Below are positions 58,004 to 64,000 of a stretch of 64,000 bases of DNA, one piece after another. The DNA is from Allobosea sp. TND4EK4. GTDB taxonomy: Bacteria; Pseudomonadota; Alphaproteobacteria; Rhizobiales; Beijerinckiaceae. The DNA lies in assembly GCF_900156025.1 (NCBI RefSeq), contig NZ_FTMO01000004.1, positions 248,001-312,000 on the forward strand. Reading direction: 5' to 3'. A program made the position numbers and the translations under genes. The notes below the pieces were generated by a model, which worked only from the letters and a program-made list of their open reading frames with translations, was not told where the DNA came from and searched no databases. Numbering within the stretch: the first letter of the stretch is position 1; each line of letters starts with the position of its first letter.

Positions 58004-58106
58004 GTCATTCTCGGGCGGAGCGGAGCGCAGACCCGGGAATCTCCAACCGGACGAGGCGCCGAAGCAGCATCCGGTACGAGATGCTCGGGTCAAGCCCGAG
58101 CATGAC
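58004..58106. repeat. REP-like palindromic repeat, family B
   Basis: GTCATTCTCGGG opens a degenerate left hairpin; GAGATGCTCGGG-TCAAG-CCCGAGCATGAC is a strong right hairpin, almost identical to the one ending at 24075. It fills the aroC-ribB gap up to the possible ribB promoter. Confidence 0.8.
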
Positions 58107-58120
58107 GCGCGGACTTATGC

Positions 58121-58139
58121 ATTTCAGCCATACTGAAAT
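58121..58139. promoter_or_regulatory. Dyad upstream of the HTH-RibB gene, candidate operator
   Basis: ATTTCAG (58121-58127), CCATA, CTGAAAT (58133-58139). Perfect seven-base arms, 50 bases upstream of the start codon, between a REP repeat and the gene. The encoded enzyme begins with a Cro/CI-like helix-turn-helix, so self-binding is possible. No FMN riboswitch is recognisable here. Confidence 0.45.
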
Positions 58140-58189
58140 TGCGCGACTGCTTCATTGCGGATGAAGAGGGGCTGCCTTAGCTTGTCGGC

Positions 58190-59470
58190 ATGAAGCTCGA
58201 CGCCTTTCTCCGGCAGAACAAGATCGCGCGCAGCGCCTTCGCCCGCCAGGTCGGCCTGTCGCCGGCCAGCGTGACCGCGCTGTGCAACGACCAGTCCGCC
58301 TGGATTTCCCGCGAAAGCGCCGAGCGCATCGCCGCCGCCACCAAAGGCGCTGTCACTCCCAATGATTTTCTCGGCCTTTCGGGGTCGCGCGAGGCTGCCA
58401 TGTCCAACACTGTTGCAGAGACCATCGAAGCCTTCGCCCGCGGCGAGATCGTGATCGTCACCGATGACGACGACCGCGAGAACGAGGGCGATCTCATCGT
58501 CGCCGCCTCGCTGTGCACGCCGGAGAAGATGGCCTTCATCATCCGCAACACCTGCGGCATCGTCTGCGCGCCGCTGACCCCGAGCGAGGCGCGGCGCCTG
58601 CGCCTCGACCCGATGGTGTCGTCGAACGACGCGCCGCTCGGCACCGCCTTCACGATCACCGTCGACGTCAAGCACGGGCTGACCACCGGCATCTCGGCCG
58701 AGCAGCGCTGCAACACGGTGCGCGCGCTGGCGAACGGCAATATGGGCGCGACCGATTTCGTCCGGCCTGGCCATGTCTTCCCGCTGATCGCCAAGGAGGG
58801 CGGGGTGCTGATGCGCTCCGGCCATACCGAGGCCGCTGTGGATCTCTGCAAGCTCGCGGAGCTGCCGCCGGTCGGCGTGATCTGCGAACTCGCCAATGAC
58901 GACGGCACCGTGATGAAGGGGCCGCAGATCGTGGCCTTCGCCGAGAAGCACGGGCTGAAGCAGATCACGGTGGCGGATCTCATCGCCTATCGCCAGTCGC
59001 GCGAGAAGCTGGTCGAGCGGGTGCATTCCTTCCCGGTCAAGACCGAATTCGGCGAGATGACGGGGCATGTCTATGTCACCCCCTTCGACGACACGCAGCA
59101 TTTCGCCTTCGTCATGGGCAAGCTCGGGGACGGGGCAAAGGTGCCGGCTCGGCTGCACCGTGCCGATGTCGTGGCCGATGTCCTCGGCGGCTCCGGGGCG
59201 ATCCAGTGCGTGCTGAGGCGCTTCCAGGAGGAGGGGCGCGGTGTCCTCGTCTATCTCCGGGACGGCAGTGCCGGCGTGCCGATCAAGAGCGTCGACGAGG
59301 GCGATTCCGATTCGCTTCGCAACCAGCAATGGCGCGAGGTCGGGCTGGGCGCGCAGATCCTGCGCGATCTCGGTGTCGGCTCGATCGTCAACCTGGCGTC
59401 CTCGACCCGCTCCTATGTCGGCCTGAGCGGCTTCGGCATCGAGATCGTCGGCACGCAGCCGCTGGAGTGA
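58190..59470 (+). CDS. ribB: DHBP synthase with RibA-like domain and fused N-terminal HTH
   Basis: 426 residues in three parts. Residues 1-65 form a Cro/CI-like helix-turn-helix (FARQVGLSPASVTALCNDQS). Residues 71-280 are 3,4-dihydroxy-2-butanone-4-phosphate synthase: VTDDDDRENEGDLI, FVRPGHVFPL and RSGHTEAAVDL carry the metal and substrate residues. It converts ribulose-5-P for riboflavin synthesis. The C-terminal ~145 residues resemble GTP cyclohydrolase II but lack its three zinc Cys, as in RibBX proteins. An internal ATG at 58400 with GAGG ahead could give an HTH-free form. Confidence 0.9.
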   Translation: MKLDAFLRQNKIARSAFARQVGLSPASVTALCNDQSAWISRESAERIAAATKGAVTPNDFLGLSGSREAAMSNTVAETIEAFARGEIVIVTDDDDRENEGDLIVAASLCTPEKMAFIIRNTCGIVCAPLTPSEARRLRLDPMVSSNDAPLGTAFTITVDVKHGLTTGISAEQRCNTVRALANGNMGATDFVRPGHVFPLIAKEGGVLMRSGHTEAAVDLCKLAELPPVGVICELANDDGTVMKGPQIVAFAEKHGLKQITVADLIAYRQSREKLVERVHSFPVKTEFGEMTGHVYVTPFDDTQHFAFVMGKLGDGAKVPARLHRADVVADVLGGSGAIQCVLRRFQEEGRGVLVYLRDGSAGVPIKSVDEGDSDSLRNQQWREVGLGAQILRDLGVGSIVNLASSTRSYVGLSGFGIEIVGTQPLE

Positions 59471-59482
59471 GGGCTGCGCCGC

Positions 59483-59800
59483 TCACTGCAGCGGCGAGAA
59501 GAAGGTCGGCTTGATGATGCGGTTCTCCATCTTCTCGATGAAGGCCCGCGTCTTCGGGATGAAGGCGAGCCACTCCGGATCGGCCGCGAGACGGTCCCGC
59601 CGGATTTCGCGATCTCGGTAGTCGTCGTATCGCCAGATCATCATGACCTGGTTGAGTTCGCCGATGTCGGATTGAAACCAGGCGATGCAGGGCCCCAGGC
59701 AACGGCAATGCGGCCCGTAGCCTTCGGCGTGATACAGAGCGAGGTAATCCTGCACGAGCCCGACGCGGATCGTGTAGGTGCGCATCTCGAAGATCGCCAT
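59483..59800 (-). CDS. NIPSNAP family protein
   Basis: 105 residues from an ATG with GAGGA upstream. The sequence FEMRTYTIRVGLVQDYLALY and NQVMMIWRYDDYRDREIRRD is the NIPSNAP ferredoxin-like fold. A CRCLGPC motif in the middle is notable. Function unclear; family members are linked to vesicle and mitochondrial roles in eukaryotes. It lies 11 bases after the HDAC-like gene and is probably co-transcribed with it. Confidence 0.85.
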   Translation of the reverse strand: MAIFEMRTYTIRVGLVQDYLALYHAEGYGPHCRCLGPCIAWFQSDIGELNQVMMIWRYDDYRDREIRRDRLAADPEWLAFIPKTRAFIEKMENRIIKPTFFSPLQ

Positions 59801-59811
59801 CGCAGCCGTCC

Positions 59812-60741
59812 TCAACTGCCCATCAGCGCGCCGACATGGGCGGCCGTCGAGAGCGTCAGGGCCTGGAGATCGTAGCCGCCTTCCAGCACCGAGACGATGC
59901 GCCCGCCGCAGCGCCGGTCGGCAATCTCCATCAGCTTCGAGGTCGCCCAGGCGAAATCAGCCTCGCGCAGGTTGATGTCGGCCAGCGGATCGCGCCAATG
60001 CGCGTCGAAGCCGGCCGAGATGACGATGAGGTCGGGGCGGAAGGCATCGACCCGCGGCAGCACGGCGAGGTCGAAGGCTTCGCGAAAGGCGTCCGAGCCG
60101 TCGCCGGCGCCGAGCGCGACATTGACGATGGTGTCCTGCGTGCCACGCTCGGAGGGCGCGCCCGTGCCGGGATAGAGCGGCATTTCGTGGATCGAGGCAT
60201 AGAGCACGCTGGCGTCGTTCCAGAAGATGTCCTGCGTGCCGTTGCCGTGGTGGACATCCCAGTCGACGATGGCGACACGCCTGGCGCCGTGGGCCTGCTG
60301 GGCGTGACGCGCGGCGATCGCCGCCTGGTTGAAGAAGCAGAAGCCCATCGCCTTTTCCCGCTCGGCATGGTGGCCCGGGGGGCGCATGGCGCTGAAGGCG
60401 TTTCGGGCGCGGCCGGTCATCACCTCGTCGACCGCGAGGATCGCGCCGCCCACGCCGCGCAGTGCCGCCTCGACGGTTCCCGGTGACATCACCGTATCGG
60501 GGTCGAGCGCGACGAGGCCTTCCTCGGGGGCGGCGTCGAGCAGTTTCCGGATATGGGCCGGGGGGTGGCAGAGCGCGACCTGCTCGAGCGTTGCCTGCGG
60601 TGCCTCGAGCCGAATCAGCGCGGCGAAGGCCTCCGCTTCCAGCGCGCGCTCGACGGCCCTCAGCCGGTCCGGGCGCTCGGGATGGCCCTCGGGCATTTCA
60701 TGGCGCAGGCCGGCTGGATGCGTGATAAAGAGTGTGGTCAA
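59812..60741 (-). CDS. Histone deacetylase/acetylpolyamine amidohydrolase family protein
   Basis: 309 residues if the TTG at 60741 is used (LTTLFITHPAGLRHEMPEGH); a GTG 19 codons upstream is in frame. Zinc-hydrolase motifs of the family are RPPGHHAEREKAMGFCFFN, VDWDVHHGNGTQDIF and SAGFDAHWRDPLAD. Bacterial members deacetylate polyamines or lysine side chains. The start is uncertain, since neither codon has a strong ribosome-binding site. Confidence 0.88.
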   Translation of the reverse strand: MTTLFITHPAGLRHEMPEGHPERPDRLRAVERALEAEAFAALIRLEAPQATLEQVALCHPPAHIRKLLDAAPEEGLVALDPDTVMSPGTVEAALRGVGGAILAVDEVMTGRARNAFSAMRPPGHHAEREKAMGFCFFNQAAIAARHAQQAHGARRVAIVDWDVHHGNGTQDIFWNDASVLYASIHEMPLYPGTGAPSERGTQDTIVNVALGAGDGSDAFREAFDLAVLPRVDAFRPDLIVISAGFDAHWRDPLADINLREADFAWATSKLMEIADRRCGGRIVSVLEGGYDLQALTLSTAAHVGALMGS

Positions 60742-60973
60742 AGCTGTCTCAACCGGCGTTCCGGCGCGCGGGCTGGCAGAACGTGGCGCGATTGCCACGC
60801 TGCCGCAGGGAAAAGCCGCCGCCGCAGGAACAAGATTGCACCATTATCTGTTGCGGCCTAGTCCTTCGCCGGAACAGCGCCCCCGCGCGTCCAGCAGCGA
60901 CCGCGCCGACGCTACGAAGCGTTAACCATCGATTCATCATAATGGCAGCCTTCGGCTCGCTCTGGTGGAACCT

Positions 60974-61570
60974 ATGCAGAAGACCGTCTTCGTCGCCCTG
61001 GCCGCCGCGAGCCTGCTCGGCGCCTGCCAATACAGAAGCGTCGCCGCTCCGGAGCTTTCGGCGCGCGATGCCGAGTACATCGCGCTGGTGCCGAAGTTCG
61101 ATACCTATCTGCCCTATCTTCCCTACGAGATCGCCGACCCGACCGGACAGCCTCCCGGCACGATCTACATCGATACGAAGGCCAAGTTCCTCTACCTCGT
61201 TCTGCCGAACAAGAAGGCGATCCGCTACGGCGTCGCGACCGGCGACGAGGCCTATGGCTGGACGGGCGAGGCCGTCATCCAGCGCAAGGCCGAATGGCCG
61301 CGCTGGACGCCCCCGGCGGAGATGATCAAGCGCTGGCCCCATCTGAAGCCTGTCGCGGGCGGCATGACCGGCGGGCCGGACAACCCGCTGGGCGCTCGCG
61401 CGCTGTATCTCTACCAGAACGGCAACGACACGCTCTATCGCATCCACGGCACCAACGAGCCGGAGACGATCGGCCGGGGCGCTTCCTCGGGCTGCATCCG
61501 GATGCGCAACATCGACGTGATCGACCTCTACAACCGCGTCCCCGCCGGGGCGAAGGTGATCGTCGTCTGA
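60974..61570 (+). CDS. L,D-transpeptidase lipoprotein (YkuD family)
   Basis: 198 residues. A short signal peptide ends in lipobox SLLGAC, so it is probably lipidated at Cys18. The YkuD domain spans about 55-198 (IYIDTKAKFLYLVLPNKKAI) and the catalytic motif is HGTNEPETIGRGASSGCIRM with His, Ser, the nucleophile Cys and Arg. These enzymes make 3-3 crosslinks in peptidoglycan or attach proteins to it. The gene is followed by a clean terminator. Confidence 0.92.
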   Translation: MQKTVFVALAAASLLGACQYRSVAAPELSARDAEYIALVPKFDTYLPYLPYEIADPTGQPPGTIYIDTKAKFLYLVLPNKKAIRYGVATGDEAYGWTGEAVIQRKAEWPRWTPPAEMIKRWPHLKPVAGGMTGGPDNPLGARALYLYQNGNDTLYRIHGTNEPETIGRGASSGCIRMRNIDVIDLYNRVPAGAKVIVV

Positions 61571-61597
61571 TCGCCATCGGTCATCCGTAATGACCGG

Positions 61598-61622
61598 GCG
61601 GGGGCTACGGCTCCCGCTTTTT
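61598..61622 (+). terminator. Intrinsic terminator of the L,D-transpeptidase gene
   Basis: GCGGGGGC (61598-61605) pairs with GCTCCCGC (61610-61617) around a TACG tetraloop, with one G-T pair, followed by TTTTT. It lies 27 bases past the stop. Confidence 0.9.
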
Positions 61623-61681
61623 ATTCGGCCGGGCGTTTCAAGCCGGCCGGCGCCTCGGGACGGATATCGGGCAAGAAAAAA

Positions 61682-61709
61682 GGCCGGCGGGAGAAACTCC
61701 ACGCCGGCC
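61682..61709 (-). terminator. Intrinsic terminator on the minus strand
   Basis: GGCCGGCG-GGAG, AAA, CTCC-A-CGCCGGCC: a 12-base stem with one bulged A. On the minus strand the stem is followed by seven T. It implies a minus-strand transcript ending here, more than 400 bases beyond the aminotransferase stop. Confidence 0.8.
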
Positions 61710-61734
61710 AGTGATTGGGTCTCGAAGGGAGGCT

Positions 61735-61887
61735 TCAGTCGCAAACCGTGGCTGGGAACGGCTGGCCCGGAGGCCTTTCGTTCAGCATCCCGATCTTCGA
61801 ACGCGCCAGCATCTCATCCGGTTCCCGCTGCGGTCGCCTGAATCGCAGGCTCTCGAAGGGCAGGTGCTTCCGGCGCCGAGGCTCCAT
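61735..61887 (-). CDS. Possible small protein before the minus-strand terminator
   Basis: 50 residues from an ATG at 61887, basic at the start (MEPRRRKHLPFE) and ending in PFPATVCD. Codon third positions are mostly G/C. The stop lies 25 bases before the intrinsic terminator at 61682-61709, which otherwise has no gene. There is no clear ribosome-binding site and the frame is open further upstream, so this is tentative. Otherwise the 61.6-62.1 kb gap holds no gene that I can see. Confidence 0.35.
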   Translation of the reverse strand: MEPRRRKHLPFESLRFRRPQREPDEMLARSKIGMLNERPPGQPFPATVCD

Positions 61888-62077
61888 GAAGCTGGTGAAG
61901 ATGCTGTTGGGTCGCGCGGTCGCGATCACGGCTCCCTGGCTGATGTCTCGTGCCGAGGGGTCTCGATCCCGGCGCCGGCATCTAGGGCTGCCATCGCGAC
62001 GCTTGCGGGGCGCGATCGTGATCTGTTCGTGGCAAGCCGGCGCCGAACCGGGCCCGCTTTGCCACAATCAAGACGCA

Positions 62078-62103
62078 AAGAGCCAGGCTTGCGCCCGGCT
62101 CTT
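62078..62103 (-). terminator. Hairpin after the aminotransferase gene
   Basis: AAGAGCC (62078-62084) pairs with GGCTCTT (62097-62103), with extra GGC/GCC pairing inside. On the minus strand CTCTT is followed by TGCGTCTTG, a weak T-tract. It lies 23 bases past the aminotransferase stop, and leaky termination here could feed the small ORF further on. Confidence 0.45.
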
Positions 62104-62126
62104 CCAGTCATGCGCTGGGTCTCTGG

Positions 62127-63506
62127 TCAGGCGGCGAGGAGCCCCTCGGCCTTGGCCCAATCCAGTGTCTTGTTCAGGGCGCGTTCGGTGCGGTCGAACA
62201 TCTCATTGATTTCCGCCTCGTTGATGATGAGCGGCGGGCAGAAGGCGAGGCGGTCGCCCATCGCGCGGATCATCAGGCCTTCCTGAAGCGCGAAGGCCAT
62301 GGCCTTGGCGCCGACGCCCTTCTTCACCTCGAAGGCAGCCTTGGTCTGCTTGTCGCGGACGAGCTCCGCGCCGCCGATCAGGCCGACGCCGCGCGCCTCG
62401 CCGACGAGCGGATGCTCGACGAGCTTCTCCAGGCGCCTGATGAAGGTCGGCGAGACCTTCTTGACGTGATCGACGATCTTGTCGCGCTGGTAGATTTCCA
62501 GCGTCTTGACGGCCACCGCGCAGCCGACCGGGTGCCCGGCATAGGTGTTGCCGTGGCCGAAGGTGCCGATCTTGCGGCTCTGGTCGACGAGCACGTCATA
62601 GATCTTGTCGTTCATCATCACCGCGCTGAGCGGGAAGTAGGCGGAGGTGATCTGCTTGGCGAGCGAGATCGAATCCGCAGCCATGCCGTAGGTGGCGGTG
62701 CCGAACATCTCGCCGGTGCGGCCGAAGCCGGTGATGACCTCGTCCGAGATGAAGAGCACGTCGTATTTGGCGAGGACGGCGTTGATCTTCTCGAAATAGC
62801 CCTCGGGCGGCGTGATCGCGCCGCCGGCGCCCATCACCGGCTCGGCAATGAAGGCGGCGACCGTGTCCGGCCCCTCGCGCAGGATCATTTCCTCGAGTTC
62901 GGCGGCCATGCGCGAGGAGAAATCCTGCTCGCTCTCGCCAGGCTCGGCGAAGCGGTAGTGGTGCGGGCAGGAGGTGTGCAGGATGCCGGGCAGCGGCAGG
63001 TCGAAGTCGATATGGTTGTTGGGCAGGCCGGTCAGCGAGGCCGAGGCGACCGTGACGCCGTGATAGCCCTTCAGCCGCGAGATGATCTTCTTCTTCTGCG
63101 GCCGGCCGAGCGCGTTGTTGAGATACCAGACGATCTTGACCTGGGTGTCGTTGGCGTCGGAGCCGGAGGCGCCGTAGAACACCTTCGAGATCGGGACCGG
63201 GGCGATCTCCTTCAGCTTCTCGGCGAGCTCGATCGCCGGATCATGGCTGCGGCCGCCGAAGATGTGCTGGAAGGGCAGCTTCTTCATCTGCTCGTAGGCG
63301 GTCTCGATCAGCTCCTGGTTGGAGAACCCGAGCGAGGTGCACCAGAGCCCGGCCATGCCCTCGATATAGTCCTTGCCGGCGCTGTCGGTGACATAGATGC
63401 CCTTGCCGCTCTCCAGCACGAGGGGACCGTTCTCGCGATGGGTCGCGAGGTTCGTGTAGGGGTGAACCAGGGTCTCGATATCCCTGACGGCCAGATTCGA
63501 CAGCAT
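62127..63506 (-). CDS. Class III PLP-dependent aminotransferase
   Basis: 459 residues from an ATG with GGGAG ahead. It is of the omega-aminotransferase group: VTDSAGKDYIEGMAGLWCTS, FYGASGSDANDTQVKIVWYL, FISDEVITGFGRTGEMFG and the PLP Lys in SISLAKQITSAYFPLSAVMM. The sequence type is close to aminotransferases for beta-alanine, putrescine or amine substrates with pyruvate as acceptor. The exact donor is not determined. It is transcribed towards the L,D-transpeptidase gene. Confidence 0.9.
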   Translation of the reverse strand: MLSNLAVRDIETLVHPYTNLATHRENGPLVLESGKGIYVTDSAGKDYIEGMAGLWCTSLGFSNQELIETAYEQMKKLPFQHIFGGRSHDPAIELAEKLKEIAPVPISKVFYGASGSDANDTQVKIVWYLNNALGRPQKKKIISRLKGYHGVTVASASLTGLPNNHIDFDLPLPGILHTSCPHHYRFAEPGESEQDFSSRMAAELEEMILREGPDTVAAFIAEPVMGAGGAITPPEGYFEKINAVLAKYDVLFISDEVITGFGRTGEMFGTATYGMAADSISLAKQITSAYFPLSAVMMNDKIYDVLVDQSRKIGTFGHGNTYAGHPVGCAVAVKTLEIYQRDKIVDHVKKVSPTFIRRLEKLVEHPLVGEARGVGLIGGAELVRDKQTKAAFEVKKGVGAKAMAFALQEGLMIRAMGDRLAFCPPLIINEAEINEMFDRTERALNKTLDWAKAEGLLAA

Positions 63507-63680
63507 GGTGGGCTCCCGGTCCCTGTTGAATATACTTGCCACTCTACGCCGAATTGCCCGCAAATGTTGAGCGATTTTCTCGCGGCGCACGACAGACTCT
63601 GGCGCGGCCCGCTTGTGGCGGCAAGCCCCCGGCAGCCCTGTCGCAGCGCCAAGGCGGGTGCCGCGCCGCGGCTCCCGGCT

Positions 63681-64000
63681 TCAGTCCTTATCGGCTGCGC
63701 GTGCGAAATCGCGCCAGCGGATGACAAGGCGGTCGAGCTCGGCGAGCTCCGCGGGCGGAAGCCTGCCCAGGGTGTTGGCGACGAAATCCCGCTGGATGGC
63801 GAGGCCGGTCTCGGCGAGGCGCCGGCCTTCCGGCGTCAGATGCATGGCATAGGAACGCCGGTCGCCCGCAATCGCGCGGCGCTCGACCAGCCCGGCCTGG
63901 ACCAGCCGGTCGACGAGGCCGGAGACGTTGCCCTTGGTGACGTAGAGGCGCTCGGCAAGCTCGCTCTGGCTGATGCCCTCCTGCTCCGTCAGCGTCGAGA
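63681..64000 (-). CDS. MarR-family transcriptional regulator (5' end outside the window)
   Basis: About 105 residues are visible up to the TGA at 63683-63681. The winged helix is clear: GISQSELAERLYVTKGNVSG is the recognition region, LVDRLVQAGLVERRAIAGDR the wing with its DRR motif, and YAMHLTPEGRRLAETGL follows. The C-terminal dimerisation helix ends RDFARAADKD. The start lies beyond the right edge. It stands upstream of the aminotransferase gene with a 170-base gap and could regulate it. Confidence 0.9.
   Translation of the reverse strand, partial: STLTEQEGISQSELAERLYVTKGNVSGLVDRLVQAGLVERRAIAGDRRSYAMHLTPEGRRLAETGLAIQRDFVANTLGRLPPAELAELDRLVIRWRDFARAADKD

Noticed and set aside
57996-58189. 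FMN riboswitch upstream of ribB
   Set aside because: The conserved RFN core (AGGA-GATGC blocks and the multi-helix junction) is not seen. The space is taken by a REP repeat and a short dyad.
58190-58399. Separate small HTH gene followed by an independent ribB
   Set aside because: No stop codon lies between the HTH region and RibB, and the reading frame is continuous, so a fusion is the simpler reading. An internal start remains possible.

Overview
The window is a high-GC, gene-dense chromosomal segment of an alphaproteobacterium. I read it as Rhizobiales/Hyphomicrobiales, possibly a Bosea- or Methylobacterium-like lineage. The reasons are the tol-pal, ruvCAB and cpoB-tilS-ftsH-glmM blocks, a 6S RNA directly upstream of 5-formyl-THF cyclo-ligase, DUF4164-zapA, DUF2852 and TIGR02301 proteins, a RibBX-type riboflavin enzyme, and glutathione-dependent formaldehyde oxidation with fhs. 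No rRNA, tRNA, CRISPR array, prophage or transposase was seen. The genus is inference; no marker gene fixes it.

Layout. 0-0.6 kb: DUF4164 and zapA (+). 0.65-16.1 kb, mostly minus strand: 6S RNA-fthC-ymdB-yebC, ruvC-ruvA-GNAT-ruvB, ybgC, tolQRAB-pal. This string is interrupted by accessory genes: an Rrf2-methyltransferase operon, a DUF2852 membrane protein, a TetR regulator, a basic protein and a TauE permease. 16.2-21.9 kb (+): cpoB-tilS-ftsH-glmM. Reversing the 0.6-16.2 kb segment would put zapA-6S-fthC-ymdB-yebC-ruvCAB-ybgC-tolQRAB-pal-cpoB-tilS-ftsH-glmM in one order and on one strand, so the segment looks like a single inversion.

22-33.9 kb: divergent idonate/gluconate dehydrogenases, formate-THF ligase, an HWE sensor kinase, GpmI, a porin-like outer membrane protein, an iron-permease-like protein, the formaldehyde module frmR-frmA-fghA, and a Nudix hydrolase. 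33.9-37.5 kb is an accessory island. It holds about 0.75 kb of gene-free repeat mosaic, a DUF559 nuclease-like gene, a long inverted repeat, and a clearly lower-GC 671-aa protein that joins a GHKL ATPase to a C-terminal D...ExK nuclease-like domain. This last gene is the best candidate here for an undescribed, possibly defence-related, system.

37.5-64 kb: malate synthase, a TadG-like VWA protein, HD hydrolase, Tag glycosylase, YgfZ, a dihydroorotase with an altered metal motif, Nudix/SDR/PdxH, DnaJ-like chaperone, FabI, the folP-folB-folK operon, a histidine phosphatase, a large Pls/PosA-type NRPS-like membrane enzyme, AroC, a RibBX protein with a fused N-terminal helix-turn-helix, NIPSNAP and HDAC-like proteins, an L,D-transpeptidase lipoprotein, a class III aminotransferase and a truncated MarR regulator.

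Several families of palindromic intergenic repeats (REP-like) are scattered through the intergenic gaps. Start codons were moved from the longest possible ORF wherever ribosome-binding sites, family length or 4-nt stop/start overlaps argued for it.
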